DNA of 64,000 nucleotides from positions 310,001 through 374,000 of the forward strand of contig VZRN01001859.1 of the NCBI GenBank assembly GCA_013397935.1, written 5' to 3'. This document shows, piece by piece, positions 25,501-37,004 of this stretch. How positions within the stretch are numbered: the first letter of the stretch is position 1; the number at the start of each line of letters is the position of its first letter. A program made the position numbers and the translations under genes. Under the pieces are notes generated by a model. That model did no database searches. It was not told the origin of the DNA and saw only the letters and a list, made by a program, of their open reading frames with translations. The DNA comes from Dasyornis broadbenti. Its lineage: Eukaryota > Chordata > Aves > Passeriformes > Dasyornithidae.

Positions 25501-28500
25501 GCTTTTCATATATTTCTTCTGGCCTCTGAGGTGTTTAAACTTCTTCCAGTCTTTGAATTTCACTAACAGATCTGACTACTAATGACTTAACGAAAATTAT
25601 AAATAACTTCCAGCTACCATCAATCCTGCTTGTGCCTTGCTAGACTTTCTCCAACTCAGTGCATTCCACTTACCATTACTTTGTGTTTATTGTTTTTTTG
25701 GTCACTTTTCAGATCTCAGAACAGTCTTCTTTTTCGAGTTTAACTAAATTCTCAAGCCTTATTTGTGTCAAATGCTAGGTGCAAATGTTAGCAGTTCAAT
25801 TTTGCAGTTTGAAGAAAATAAAGAAAGAATGAAAGAAAAAAAGGTTCATCTGGAAAAGCCATATGTTTGAGACTTGCTTCGTTTTCAAAATTAAATTTCT
25901 TATGTATTGGGATTATGTTGGAGATTCTCAGATCTTCTGTTTGGAAAAGGCACAAAATTTCCACTAATTGTAATGAACTTTAATGATGGCCTTTAGGGTC
26001 CACCTCTGCTTTCTAACATGGCAGAAAATTCGGCACATCCTACCTGTCATTCTATAGACAGCCTCTTGTAAGGCATATCCTTGGAGATTTTAAATGGTGA
26101 GAGAGCCTTTTCCTGGTTTTCCAGACAATGTATGAATTGTACTAATGTGAACAAACAGAAGGAAATTTAAACACAGAAACAGAAATAACAGCTTTGCAAC
26201 TTTATTTTTTTGCACTTAATTGAAAATTCAGAGATGTTTTATAAGCTTGAAGAGTTTCTAACTCTACAGATAGTAAATTGGGTTGACCACATACAAAACA
26301 AGCTGAGTTCCCAAGAATGACTTGTGTGCCAGGGAATGGGATAACCCACCGCCCTTCTGCCCCTCAGGTTTTGGTGCTGATTGTCAGTTTTGGAGTAGAG
26401 ATGAAACAATCACTTTTGCTGGGTGCCTAAGCCATTGTTGTTTTTGAATAGAATTGCATTATAGAATATGGGATTATCACTCCCACCTTCCCTTAAAAAG
26501 TGAAGGAATCGAAAGCACTGAGTCTCAAGAAGACGTACCCTCCTTCAAACAGAGGAAATGAAGGTTCCTGAAAAAATGGCACAAAGCACTGATAAAAAAA
26601 GCATCCACACCAAAATGCTGATAACAAATTACAGTGTCTGCAGGCTGCTCTGAGTTGTTCCTACCATGTGAGCCTCTGTGCTTGCCTGTGAGAGCCCAGA
26701 GTCAGAAATGTTGATGTGGTTTTGCAGAATATCCCCTACCTACATAACACTGTGAAGGAGAGATGCTGTTTGTCCAGGGCAGTCAGTGATCCCTTGGACT
26801 TGGTCACCATGCTGACAACTGATACTCCTTGAAACATTTTAATCTTCTGGCCATGGGCCAGCACCTTGCTCTATCTAAATGCCGGACACATCTGCTTATG
26901 GTGGGCATGTGACAAATCCTGAGTCACAGTAATTGAGTACGATAGTGTTGCTAAAGAGCTTATAATGGAATTTCCTTTTAGAGAGAATTTCATCTGTAAT
27001 TAAACTTCCCACCTGTTCACTGTTCCTTCTTTTAATTATACCTGATGCCTCTTGTCCCACAAAATGCTGATATATGGAACCACTTTTTGTTCCTTAATTT
27101 AAAGATTAATTAATTGTTGCCATTGTGTGCTATCTCATTAGGAGCATTGCAGGAAAAAAATCACAATGAAGTGTGAACAGAAATCCTAAAGTGTTATAGG
27201 TAAAGGTCTCAGTTGATACTGAGCACAGCATTACAGAGCAAAGCATCGCTGATGTCACCTATAATAATTTATTTGGAAAAATATACAGGCCAAGTACATT
27301 CAGAAAGAAGGAACTAATATGTTGCAATGTGTTTCAAAGCCTTAGTAGACACTTTGCTATAATTTTCCTGAATAAAATTCTTCTTCCTACCTGCCTTTTC
27401 CTGCAGCACTTAAAACACATGAAGGGTGGATGTTGGCATAAATGATAGAAAGACCTTGTTATGACCCTCTGCACCTGAGAGAATTTTCCTCCAAACAATA
27501 TTTGGATGATTTTAAAAACAGATGTGCAAGTTTTAAAACCCTCATCCCAATTGCCCAAGATATAGAAGAAAAACGAATTAAAATATAGATTGAAAATGTC
27601 TTTTGATATTAAAAATAATTTTCTGAAGAATATTTTAGAGCAATTTTCTGTCTTATGCATTTTATCTTGCCACTTTTCCAATTGACTATTATTTCCTTTG
27701 CTCTCTTGTGGATATATCCTCAATAACATTCTGGAGGATATTAAGCCATGCAACAGTAAGAAAGAGCTCAAGGAAACTACTGCAGCTTAGTCTGCCTCTC
27801 ACTCTACTTTCGATTTAAATGACCATGGTATTTAATTTTCAGGGATCCCAGTTCAAATTTCTTCTTCCAACTTATAGAAACTTTCCATGCTTTCCATCTG
27901 GTAGCCTCTATAAAATCATGCTACTTGCCAGTGTATTTTCCAGGCACTTTGTCTTTACTTGTTAAGGCTTCTACATTTTTTTCCCTTTGCCTTTTTGTCA
28001 GAGAAAAGGAAATGCTTTTAATGCACAGCCCACAGAAAGTCTTCTTCATTGGAATTAAATGCAGTTTGTTACTTTTTGTGATCCTAAAACCCCTGAATAC
28101 TTGACCAGATCTACCAGTTATGCAATATGCACATTTTTTTTCAATGTTAAAATCCCTGAATTTGGACAGATTTAGCTGAACTGTTCTTTTAAAAGACCCC
28201 AAATTTCTAAAACTGCTTGCTGTGTATTTTTATAAGAACGTTTTAAATTTTCCATTACTGGTTTTGCAAATAATATATCTCTAAACTCTTTTACATACCA
28301 TGAAAGCTTTGTTATGATTTGATGTGTTTTTCACTATCAAAGCTTACCTAGGACAATATAGATATTGCAAAGTCTAAATTACTTTCTTTTGAAATGATAT
28401 AAAACAGCAAAGAAAGAACAAATGGATATCATACAGGAGAGGACAATCAGCCTTTTAGCAGCACTGCATGAGTCACATTTGAATTTATTACAGTGTCTGT

Positions 28501-30344
28501 TTTTCCTGTTGCTGCTGTACATATATTTGGAGATTACTTGTGCTGTGTGTCAGTAGACCATGGATGCAAGTATGCCAAGGGCATCTAGGGAGGAATTTTC
28601 AGTGATCATATACCCGTTGCTCTATCCCAGCAATCCAGGATGTCTATGACATGTTGTATTCCCTTGCTGAATGCTTCTGGAGGAAAAGTCAGCACTTAAA
28701 TACTTCCTCCTAAGATTCACAGCTGACTGGGCAGTCATCTCTGCCCAGTTTCTATAGAAAGTTTCCAAGCAGTTATGCTGAGGAAAAGGAAAAAAGGAAT
28801 AGGAAATAAAAAGAAAGAGAAGAAAATGGGTGTGCACTTTCTGATAGCAAAATTTGCAACATAGAACAAACTCCAGAAATACTCTAATAGTAATCAGTTG
28901 GCCATGCAACATCTGAATTACATAGATGCAAATTGCTGTGACTATTGCCAGTCCATGGCTATTTCTAGAAGAGAAAACATTTCTGAAATGATTCTGAACA
29001 TTTCTTCTACCTCTGAGACACTCAATAGTCTGCTCTCGTCCAATTGAATTATACACACTGAAGCACTCAAATCAGTATTTTCCTATATTGAGGCTGCTAC
29101 TAGAAAAATGGAGTGGCGTGGATACTTCCAGGAAGCAGCACAGGTCACCTCAGACTTAAACCGTCGTTTTAAAGGTCTTGATCTTTCTTTGAATAGGGTT
29201 TTAGGTTATGTTGGGCTGGTTGTTTCTAGTTGGGTTTTTTGCCGGCTGTCTGGAGTCTGGATAAGCACTGTTACTGAGGAAACAGTTTGGTACACATTTG
29301 CTTCCAGATTTTTTCATAACTTAAAAGTTCTACACGCTCTGTAGACACAAAGAAGTTAAAATACCAGCACTGCCTAAGGAGAAAATCATTACGAAATAAA
29401 GGAGTAAGGCTAAAAAGGGGATGCTCCTCAAAGGAACTTCGATTAGCAACAAATGTTGCAAAAAAATTGCCACATTCAAACATCTTGCGTGTAAGTCCTA
29501 TTTCCTTACCCAAACCTCTCTTTTTCACAGTTGTGGCTTCTTTCTCTTCTCACAACCCCTTCCTTTGTCATGTGCACTTTGTAGTGTAAGCTGTTTCTTA
29601 AACTGTGCTTAAGACTTTGCCCACAATGATCCTAAATCATTTAACCTGGAGAAGGATCAGCTGTCTTCAAAACTGCTAATGATTTTGTAAACACTTCTAT
29701 GCTATTTGCTTGAAGGCAGCACTACCTGACTTCAGCTTTAAAGCCATTTGCTCACAATAAATTAAAATAATGTACTTAAAGAGCCTCTTCATTAAAGTAC
29801 TGGAGAGTAAAAGTTCTATTTAAGTGACATGTTTAACCCTCCCTCGCTTTTAAAACTTCTATTTGTTGCTGATCTCCTCCCAACTCCCACTGTTTATTGT
29901 ACTAAATATGGTATAGAGATAAAACCATATTCCACTCCATAGACTTTTTCTAAGATTTCTACATGCAGCAGGAGGTAAACAGAAGAGTCGGATAAAAAGA
30001 ATTACAATGGGATGTTATTTATGTATTAAAATATGTGGAAGAACAGGGGAACAAGAAGAATATACTAAAAAGAAATGAAAATTGAGCTTGACAAGAAAGA
30101 CATGATTCTTTAAATGCTTTTGCCTATCTAAATGTTGGAGATAAACTCCCCTTCCAAAGAAAAATGATACTTATAAATATTTTTCTTTCACAATAAAATA
30201 AAAATAACCTGTGTTAGGTGAAAAGTTATTGTGGAAAAGCATAACTCAGAGTTTGTGAGACACTATCCTACTCAAACAAGAAAGAGGGAAGCTGTTTTCC
30301 AGATTCTAAGTGGAGGAAGTATGAAGAAGCTTCACCTCAAAAAT
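22600..30344. other. Non-coding DNA, no gene seen
   Basis: The two longest frames outside CR1 lie here on the minus strand (27334-27771, 145 codons; 28622-29056, 144 codons). They have no recognisable domain, are rich in residues coded by AT-rich codons, and their length is near the maximum expected by chance in a window this size. No RNA gene or interspersed repeat is recognised. The 27000-27140 stretch contains ATTAATTAATTG, a homeodomain-type sequence. Confidence 0.5.
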
Positions 30345-30415
30345 AACATAGAATCATACAACACTTTGGGTTGGAAGACACATTTAAAGGTCATCTAGTC
30401 CACATATCTCAGCTT
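30345..30415 (-). mobile_element. CR1 LINE 3'-end fragment, decayed
   Basis: The plus strand reads ACATAGAATCATACAACACT and then TTTGGGTTGGAAG, followed by AAAGGTCATCTAGTCCA. This is the CR1 terminal unit and its adjacent conserved block in minus orientation. About 70 bp are left, with several substitutions, so it is an older or more decayed copy than those at 36355 and 61429. It has no coding content. Confidence 0.75.
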
Positions 30416-30598
30416 CCATCACAACGTTTCACAAGATTCAGGATTTAATGTAAAATGTTATCATCCTCTTCCCAAGGCTCTACATCTCCAATTATGTCCT
30501 TACAACCTAGTTTGCCAGCCTAAGATTCTAGAAGTTATAAACAGGTATATTTAAAAGTTAGCAATAAGAAAGAAGAATTTCATTTTATGTGAGCTTAC

Positions 30599-30720
30599 TT
30601 TATTTTATTTTATTTTATTTTATTTTATTTTATTTTATTTTATTTTATTTTATTTTATTTTATTCCATTCCATTCCATTCCATTCCATTCCATTCCATTC
30701 CATTCCATTCCATTCCATTC
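30599..30720 (+). repeat. Compound pentanucleotide microsatellite (TATTT)n-(CATTC)n
   Basis: Twelve uninterrupted TATTT units (with a partial unit before them) are followed by one TATTC and eleven uninterrupted CATTC units. The junction unit TATTC is a one-step intermediate between the two motifs, which differ by two T-to-C transitions. An 83-codon plus-strand frame (30589-30840) reads through the array and is a by-product of the repeat, not a gene. Confidence 0.97.
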
Positions 30721-30859
30721 AAATCACTCAGTTTCCCAATTAGCCCAGTCCTCTCCATGTGCTCAAGAAGGACTTTTCACTGCCTCTCAAAACCACTTTT
30801 ATTGCTTTCATCTTTTCTAAGTCACTCAATACCAAGATGAAACCCACTCAATATTGGCT

Positions 30860-30881
30860 TTTTTGTTTGTTTGTTTGTTTG
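30860..30881 (+). repeat. (TTTG)n microsatellite
   Basis: A T run leads into about four TTTG units. Short and simple; the copy number is probably variable. Confidence 0.85.
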
Positions 30882-31099
30882 AAAATTTTATGGTTTTTGT
30901 TTGTTTTTTGCAAACTGTGATCATAAATTCCTATACAAACAAACCGTTTCTGAAAATTCTACTTTGTAGATTTTTTCTAAATATTATAAATTGGTTCAAA
31001 AGTTCTCAAACTCCAGGAGAAGGAGTACTGATGTCAGTAAAAACCAGTCTGACAAAATCAGAACTGTTTTTCCAACAGCACCAAATAAGATCCCACAGG

Positions 31100-32515
31100 T
31101 AGGGTATGCACATCTAGAAAAGTTTTAAGCAAAAAAGTCCAGCTCTTTGCATCTCTAAATGAGTTTGAAAACCCAATTGCATATTATAGGAGAAGAAAGG
31201 CTTGATGTCAGATGGCTTGACTCCTTCTACACTATTCCACTCCCTGGAACACAGATCTTCTGAGCTCAGGGGCATCTCTTTGGAGACCTTAAGTCTTTTG
31301 TTCTTACATCTTCTGGTTAGATATTGTTGCATATTATTTTGTGCAGTTATTATTCCTGAAGAATGACTTTGGCACTGTGTTGGCCTGACTTCAAGGATTC
31401 CTGCTGTTCATTGGGGTGGGGAAGCCAGTAGCTGTACATCTTTGTCTTGCCCAATCCACAAGGATATGCATCATAATACCACATTGGAACAGAAAGAGAG
31501 CTCAGAATATTTTGATAAAGAAGGAAACTAAGTGACATTCCTAAGTAAGTGATGGCTTGTGTTGTTTCCCCCTATTGGCTGCACTTAGGATGAGTTTGGT
31601 CTGTCAGAGAAAGGGTCATCTAAACCTTAGAAATGGACATAACTAACTAATGTTATTTATTTGCCTGGAACAGCAGTTGTGAAACAGCATATAGGATGAG
31701 TACAGTTTTGTGGAGAATGTGGAACAATTAATATTAAAGTAAACTGAAATTAATTATAATGAAATGTAAAAATAATTTTTATATATTTATCCATTTTGTG
31801 TATGTGTTTAAACTCAAGAATAAGCATGAGATTCACAATTAAAATTCAGCCACATTAAGAATCAAAGTTTCTTGTTTTATGAAACTTCTAGGGAATCAGT
31901 TTTTTCAAATATAAGGCTCCTCCCTTCTGTGTTTTTTTCTTTGTTTGTTTTATTTAGCAGAGATGAGATTTTTAAAAGTCAGACATATATCTGGTTTTGA
32001 TACTTTCTTGTCTTTCTTGAATCTCAAACTCTGTTGTGCAAAGCCTGGTCTCTGTGAGAGCAACAGGGAAAAACTTTTCATTTCACTTAGGGTTCAGATT
32101 TCATATTGTCTTCTGCCATGATGGGGCTTTTTAATATAAACAAGTAAATGCCTTGCTAAGTAACTGAAGGACAAGTTAACCAATTGTAAAGACTGTATTG
32201 CCAGCATTAATGATTTTTTTAAATTTTATTTCAGTATTAGATTACATATGAGAAGCTTATTAAAAGAACATTATATTTGCAAAGTCAATTTCTGGAAAGT
32301 TGCTCAGTGCCAGGGCGAGGGCTGCATAAAGAGATTCAGTCATAGGCAATACTATGTTTTAATGCTGCATTAACTGAGAAATGTTTACAAGTCTCAGAAT
32401 TCAAAGTCCAGTACAATCTTGGTTTTTTGCAGATCTGTTACCCTATGCAGACAAAATTTAAAATCTCAAGAATTATTCAAGTAGGTACTATTTCAAGCCT
32501 GAATTTAAATACTTT
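31100..32515. other. Non-coding DNA, no gene seen
   Basis: Two short minus-strand frames (31114-31332, 31350-31538) lack domain content. No repeat is recognised. Confidence 0.5.
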
Positions 32516-32519
32516 TCTC

Positions 32520-32706
32520 AAGTTTGGCTATGCCTCAGTTCCTTGACAAAAAAAAAAAAAAAAGACAATGCCGTTTTTTTACTTTAATTTTCCTTTCTCT
32601 TGTACGTGTNTCTTAAAGTTTGGCTTTCCCTCATTCCCTAAAAAAAAAAAAAAAAAAAAGACAATGCCGTTTTTTTACTTTAATTTTCCTTTCTCTTGTA
32701 CGTGTT
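32520..32706 (+). repeat. Imperfect direct duplication around a single N, probable assembly artefact
   Basis: About 90 bp starting AAGTTTGGCT at 32520 recur at 32616, a period of 96. Each copy runs through a poly-A run (16 A at 32548-32563, 20 A at 32640-32659), then GACAATGCCG, a T run and a common tail ending TTGTACGTGT. The tails after poly-A are identical, while the segments before it differ in several bases. The only ambiguous base of the window, N at 32610, sits at the junction. This is what overlapping contig ends that were not merged look like. A genuine tandem duplication is possible but less likely. Confidence 0.85.
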
Positions 32707-32769
32707 TTATTGAAATTGCAGACTTTGTGGCAAGGACTGTATTTTATTGGGCAGATCTATTAAAGTGGT

Positions 32770-33950
32770 GCCCATAATTTAGGCAGTCCTATAATATAGA
32801 TGAACAAATAAAGAGCAACTTGTTACAGCAACACAATTTTTCAAGATAAGAACAATACATCTTAGACCTCAAGAACTATGTTCCAATTCATACAATACGT
32901 GGCACATGCTTAAGAATCTTATGACTTTTTAATGACTTTCCTAGAAGTCACAGCAAACCTGAAGGTCTGCTTACTGTTTTAATGGACCAGGGTTTCCTCA
33001 ACATTTGCTGTTAACAGTGTTATAAAACCTGCTTCTGTGTGAAACCTTATAAGCTAGACACTTAATCCAAGAAAACATATTAAACAGCTACTCATTATTT
33101 TAATTCAGTTGGAAATTTCTGAAAAGCTGGTAATGATAGCATACATGCCTATTTATACCAAAATAAATTGCTGAATATTTCACTGTGTTTCTCTATATCT
33201 AGTTTTGTTTAAAATAGGATTTCAATGCTAAACTTCAAAAACAAATTAAAAGCCAGGACAGATTCAATGAGCAATTTAATTATCAATGTTCTGTTCAGCT
33301 AATTGTCTCATGGAGACAGTGTGCTTAGTCAGAGGAGACTGCAAAGAGATGAGTACACAGATAGCAGAGTAAATACATGCTACTGGCTTAGCACCTTACC
33401 TAGATTCATAGCATTTGACTCGGGTTTTACTCTAAGTGCATCCCTTTACAAGATCTAAGAACCACAATCATGCCTGAAGTGCATCTGAAAATTCAGAAAT
33501 TCTGAGAAAATTCTGAAAATTCATCTTTTTTTAATGGACATTTTTGAAATGCTTGTAAAGGTACCTAGACTGTCTAGAACAGTCCAGAGACAGAATACAA
33601 TGACCTGAGAGCTAGACTAGAAATAGGTTCTTTCAAGCTTATTTTTCTTTGCATAGTGTCTGAATGGGGATATGAAACACCTGAATGGGTCAGGTCCCTG
33701 GTCCTTTCTGGGCACATCCCTGTGGACCCAGGCCCTGGCTGTTTTGAACAAATACAAGCATACAAGTAGACTGATCAAGAGATAAAGTATCGTTCTTGAG
33801 CCACTGTGTCTGGCAAAATACAGAGTTTGACAAAATCTCTTTGAGAGCATCAGCAGATGGGAGACTGCAAGCCATCAGTGGAACTGTTTGACCTAATTCT
33901 GCCAGCAGATGACAGAACCAAGCAAAAGAACAAACACTTCCTCCAGCCTG
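32770..33950. other. Non-coding DNA, no gene seen
   Basis: Overlapping minus-strand frames at 33574-33875 are chance frames in a slightly GC-richer patch. The part just before 33957 should carry the rest of the neighbouring CR1 if that element were complete, but I see no CR1 similarity in it. Confidence 0.5.
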
Positions 33951-33956
33951 TAATGT

Positions 33957-34520
33957 TGCATTGGGTTATTGTGACCCTAGTGCAGGACCTGACACTTGTT
34001 GCCTTCTTGAACCTCTTACAATCAGCCTTGGCCCATTGATCCAGCCTGTCCAGATCCCTCTGCAGAGCCTTCCTGCCCTCCAGCAGATCAACTCTCCCAC
34101 CCAACTTGGTGATGTCCACAAACTGACTGAGGGTGCCCTCGACCCCTTTTCAAAACCATCAATAAAGAGGTTAAACAGGACAGGCCCCAGTACTGAGCCC
34201 TCGGGAACACCAGTGGTGCCCAGCTACCAACTGGATCTGGCTCCATTCACCACCTCTCCCTGGACCTGGCAATCCAGCCACTTTTTCATCCAGTGAACAG
34301 CACACCCATCCAAGCCATGAGCAGCCTGTCTGTCCAGCAGAATGCTGTGAGAGACAGTGTCAAAGGTTTGCTAAAGTCCACAAGTACATCCACAGTCTTT
34401 CCCTAATCCACTAAGCAGGTCGCCTTCCTCTGAGATTGCTCCATGGAAAGCAGCAGTGAGATATAATGAATATATTTCTCTGGGAGAACGGGTGGCCTGA
34501 TAAGGATAGGAGGACCTGCG
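33957..34520 (-). mobile_element. Internal CR1 LINE fragment (reverse transcriptase region)
   Basis: Read on the minus strand, this is part of CR1 ORF2, the endonuclease/reverse-transcriptase polyprotein that copies CR1 RNA at a nicked target. The order of RT motifs is visible: a DTVSHSILL-like stretch (near 34340), the GSVLG-type turn (near 34195) and the catalytic-box region (about 34110), then the conserved RDLDRLDQWA segment. The frame is broken by shifts. The catalytic box reads FVDI where CR1 normally has FADD, so the second aspartate is lost. Unusually, the 3' part of the element, which CR1 copies normally keep, is missing at the 33957 end. The copy is dead and was probably trimmed by deletion after insertion. 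Confidence 0.85.
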
Positions 34521-34529
34521 TGACAGAGT

Positions 34530-36350
34530 AGGAATCCTTCAGCATTTTTGCAACATGAGAAGTGTTGTTTTCTTAAAAGTAGTATCTCCTGAGAAAGAGT
34601 TGTCAGTAGCCAATTTTCTGCTTGGTAAAAAGAACAGGGAATGTTTGAAATTGTCAAAATATCCCATCTGAATTATTTATAAAGTTTTTTTCTTGTTAAA
34701 TATCAAGCTTTAACTGTCACTTTAGAAAACACATAGGAGAAAGGAAACATATATAAATCCAAACGATTTTTTTTTTAAGTAACCAGAAAAACACTTTCAC
34801 TCATATGAGCCAATAGGGTGGGGTTTCTTTTGTTGTGATTCCCCAGAAATATTGAATATTCTCCTTCTTTTTTATCCCTAATGAGCTTGGAAAAACATTT
34901 GCTCTCATGAATTTTCACAGGATCAGAAAATTCCTTGTCCTAGAAATCTGCAGATTAGAAGACAGACAGGCTGAGGATGCTCCGTGAGAGGAGGCAGTGA
35001 TATTTTTCAGTGTCAGAGTTTATTTGTAACAAGGAGGTAGGTATGATAACAGTTACATTTATTGGGCTTTCAGGCAGAGAGATAGATATAGATAGATACA
35101 GGTAGTTATAACATTATTTTCCAACTTTTACAAAAAGGGGATATATTTTATACAGCTTACTTTATGAATAGCCCAAAGAAAATATGGTTCACACCCTGAA
35201 GAACTGGGACATTCATTTCCAAACACAACCAAATAGGAAATTTTACATAAAGTAGCTCCAATAGTTCAATCTCAAAGCAGCCTTGAGTGGCTTTGTTTGC
35301 TTGTTTGCACGTATTATTGGAATGGAGATTTTTGTCGTCTTCTTCTTTCTTAGGCTGGCAGTCACTGACAAAGCTTCACAGGAGGGTTTGTTAGGGGGGA
35401 TTTGCCTCACAGGGAGGCGTGCTGGTAAGAAAACAAGGGAGTGAGTAAATATAGGGCTGCATGGCCCTAATCCCTCAATCCTAAAATTGAAAAAAAAAAA
35501 GGGAACTGTAACAAGTTATTTTTCTAGGAAAGGGAGAGAAGGAAGAAAGAAGGACATGGGGCAGTCTGCATAGGTTATAATGGAGGATATTTACGACCCA
35601 GAAAGCTATTTTTATTCTTCTGCTCCTCCCCCACTCTTTACTGTACAGCCTTTTCATACTACTGTTTCCTTGAACTATAAAATCCTACACTCTTCTTATC
35701 CCCAAGAACATTATTTAATCAACTCTTTACAGCAATAAACACATACTTTCCTTCAGTATAATTCAAAAAGACATTTTGTAATCCAAAGCACACCAGAAAT
35801 AATGTTGCACATTCTCTTGCATTCAGGAGTCATCTTTTGTGTAATTATGAAGAAAAACTGCTAGAAACAAATTGAAAAATGTAATAACTGGTTTGCTTCC
35901 CATGATTTACATGAAGGGTACCCTGACAGCACAAGAGCATTACTAATTATGATGATCCAAATCAAATTCCCTTTGAGGTTGGGCTCCACCCCATTACACC
36001 CAACTGTAAGAAAGATATCTACGAAAATCACCTATTACTTGCTACTTCAGTGCAACCACAGCCACCATCCTACACTAGGCTAGTGGTGACTCTCTGGCAA
36101 CCTCCCAGACTATACAAATTGCTGGTGAGCACTGCATTAATTCAACCTGTCATCGGCTGTCCATTCTACCACTGTAATTCAAAAAAATGGAGTATTTGTA
36201 ATCTCTTACAGGAAAACATTGCTCTGGGAAAACATCTCTCCAGGTAGATGTTGCAAACTACCATGCAGTCTCCCTTCTTGATCTGTTGTAATTGTCAGGT
36301 TCTGTGACTCCCATGATAAAACAAAGGGCATCTTAGTCGTTAGCAAGTTG
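34530..36350. other. Non-coding DNA, no gene seen
   Basis: Contains a short GATA-type tetranucleotide patch at about 35080-35100 and T and A runs near 34767 and 35490. No frame, repeat family or RNA gene is recognised. Confidence 0.5.
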
Positions 36351-36354
36351 AACA

Positions 36355-36996
36355 TGGGTCAGCAGTGCCCTGGCAGCCAGGAGGGCCAAGCTTGTCCTGG
36401 GGTGCCTCAGGCACAGTATCACCAGCTGGGCAAGGGAGGGGATTGTCCTGCTCTGCTCTGCACTGGGCGGCCACACCTCGAGTGCTGGGGACAGTTTTGG
36501 GTGCCACAATATAAAAATGACATTAAGGTATTAGAGTGTGTCCGACGGAGGGCCATGAGGATGGTGAAGTTTCTGAAGGGAAAATCTTATGAGGAATGGC
36601 TGAGGTCGCTTGGTCTGTTGAGCCTGGAGAAGAGGAGATGGAGGGGAGACTTCGTTGTGGTCTTCAACATCCTCAGGAGGGGAAGAGAAAGGGCAGGTAT
36701 TTATTTCTTCACTCTCCTGACCAGTGACAGAACTGGAGAAAATGACATGGAACTGAGTCAGGGGAGGTTTATTTTGGATATCAGGGAAAGGTTCTTCACC
36801 CAGAGGGCTTTTAGGCACTGGAACAGGCTCCCCAGGGAAGAAGTCACAGCACCAAGCCTGACAGGGTTCCAGAAGCCTTTGGACAATGCTCTCAGGCACT
36901 TGGTGTGATTCTTGGGGAGTCCTGTGCAGAGCCAGGAGTTGGACTCAATGATCCTGATGGGTCCCTTCCAACTCAGCATATTCTATGATTCTGTGA
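36355..36996 (+). mobile_element. CR1 LINE, 5'-truncated, with intact C-terminal ORF2 frame
   Basis: This is the last part of CR1 ORF2 plus the 3' UTR. After an early frame disturbance near 36360-36480, one frame stays open to the stop codon at 36906-36908, which is where CR1 ORF2 normally ends (after a DNALRH motif). Conserved CR1 segments in order are LECVRRRA, SLGLLSLEKRR and RHWNRLPRE. The 3' UTR then ends in ATTCTATGATTCTGTGA. The copy starts at GTCAGCAGTGCCCTGG, the same sequence at which the copy at 61429 begins. No flanking duplication is apparent, as is usual for CR1. It lacks endonuclease and RT domains and cannot move by itself. Confidence 0.95.
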
Positions 36997-37004
36997 AAAT
37001 TGAG

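Noticed and set aside
27334..27771. 145-codon minus-strand frame
   Set aside because: It is the longest frame outside CR1, but about one frame of this length is expected by chance in 64 kb of AT-rich DNA. It has no recognisable domain and is rich in F, I, L and K as random AT-rich DNA gives.
28622..29056. 144-codon minus-strand frame
   Set aside because: Same reasoning as for 27334-27771. No domain, no convincing splice or start context, and no similarity recognised.
30589..30840. 83-codon frame with repeating FILFY and SIPFH units
   Set aside because: It is a translation of the pentanucleotide microsatellite.
33488..33521. Heat-shock-element-like run of GAA and TTC units
   Set aside because: GAAAATTCAGAAATTC and its neighbours alternate GAA and TTC, but with one- or three-base spacing in place of the two bases that heat-shock factor needs.
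36531..36899. 122-codon minus-strand frame
   Set aside because: It is the antisense shadow of the CR1 ORF2 frame on the plus strand.
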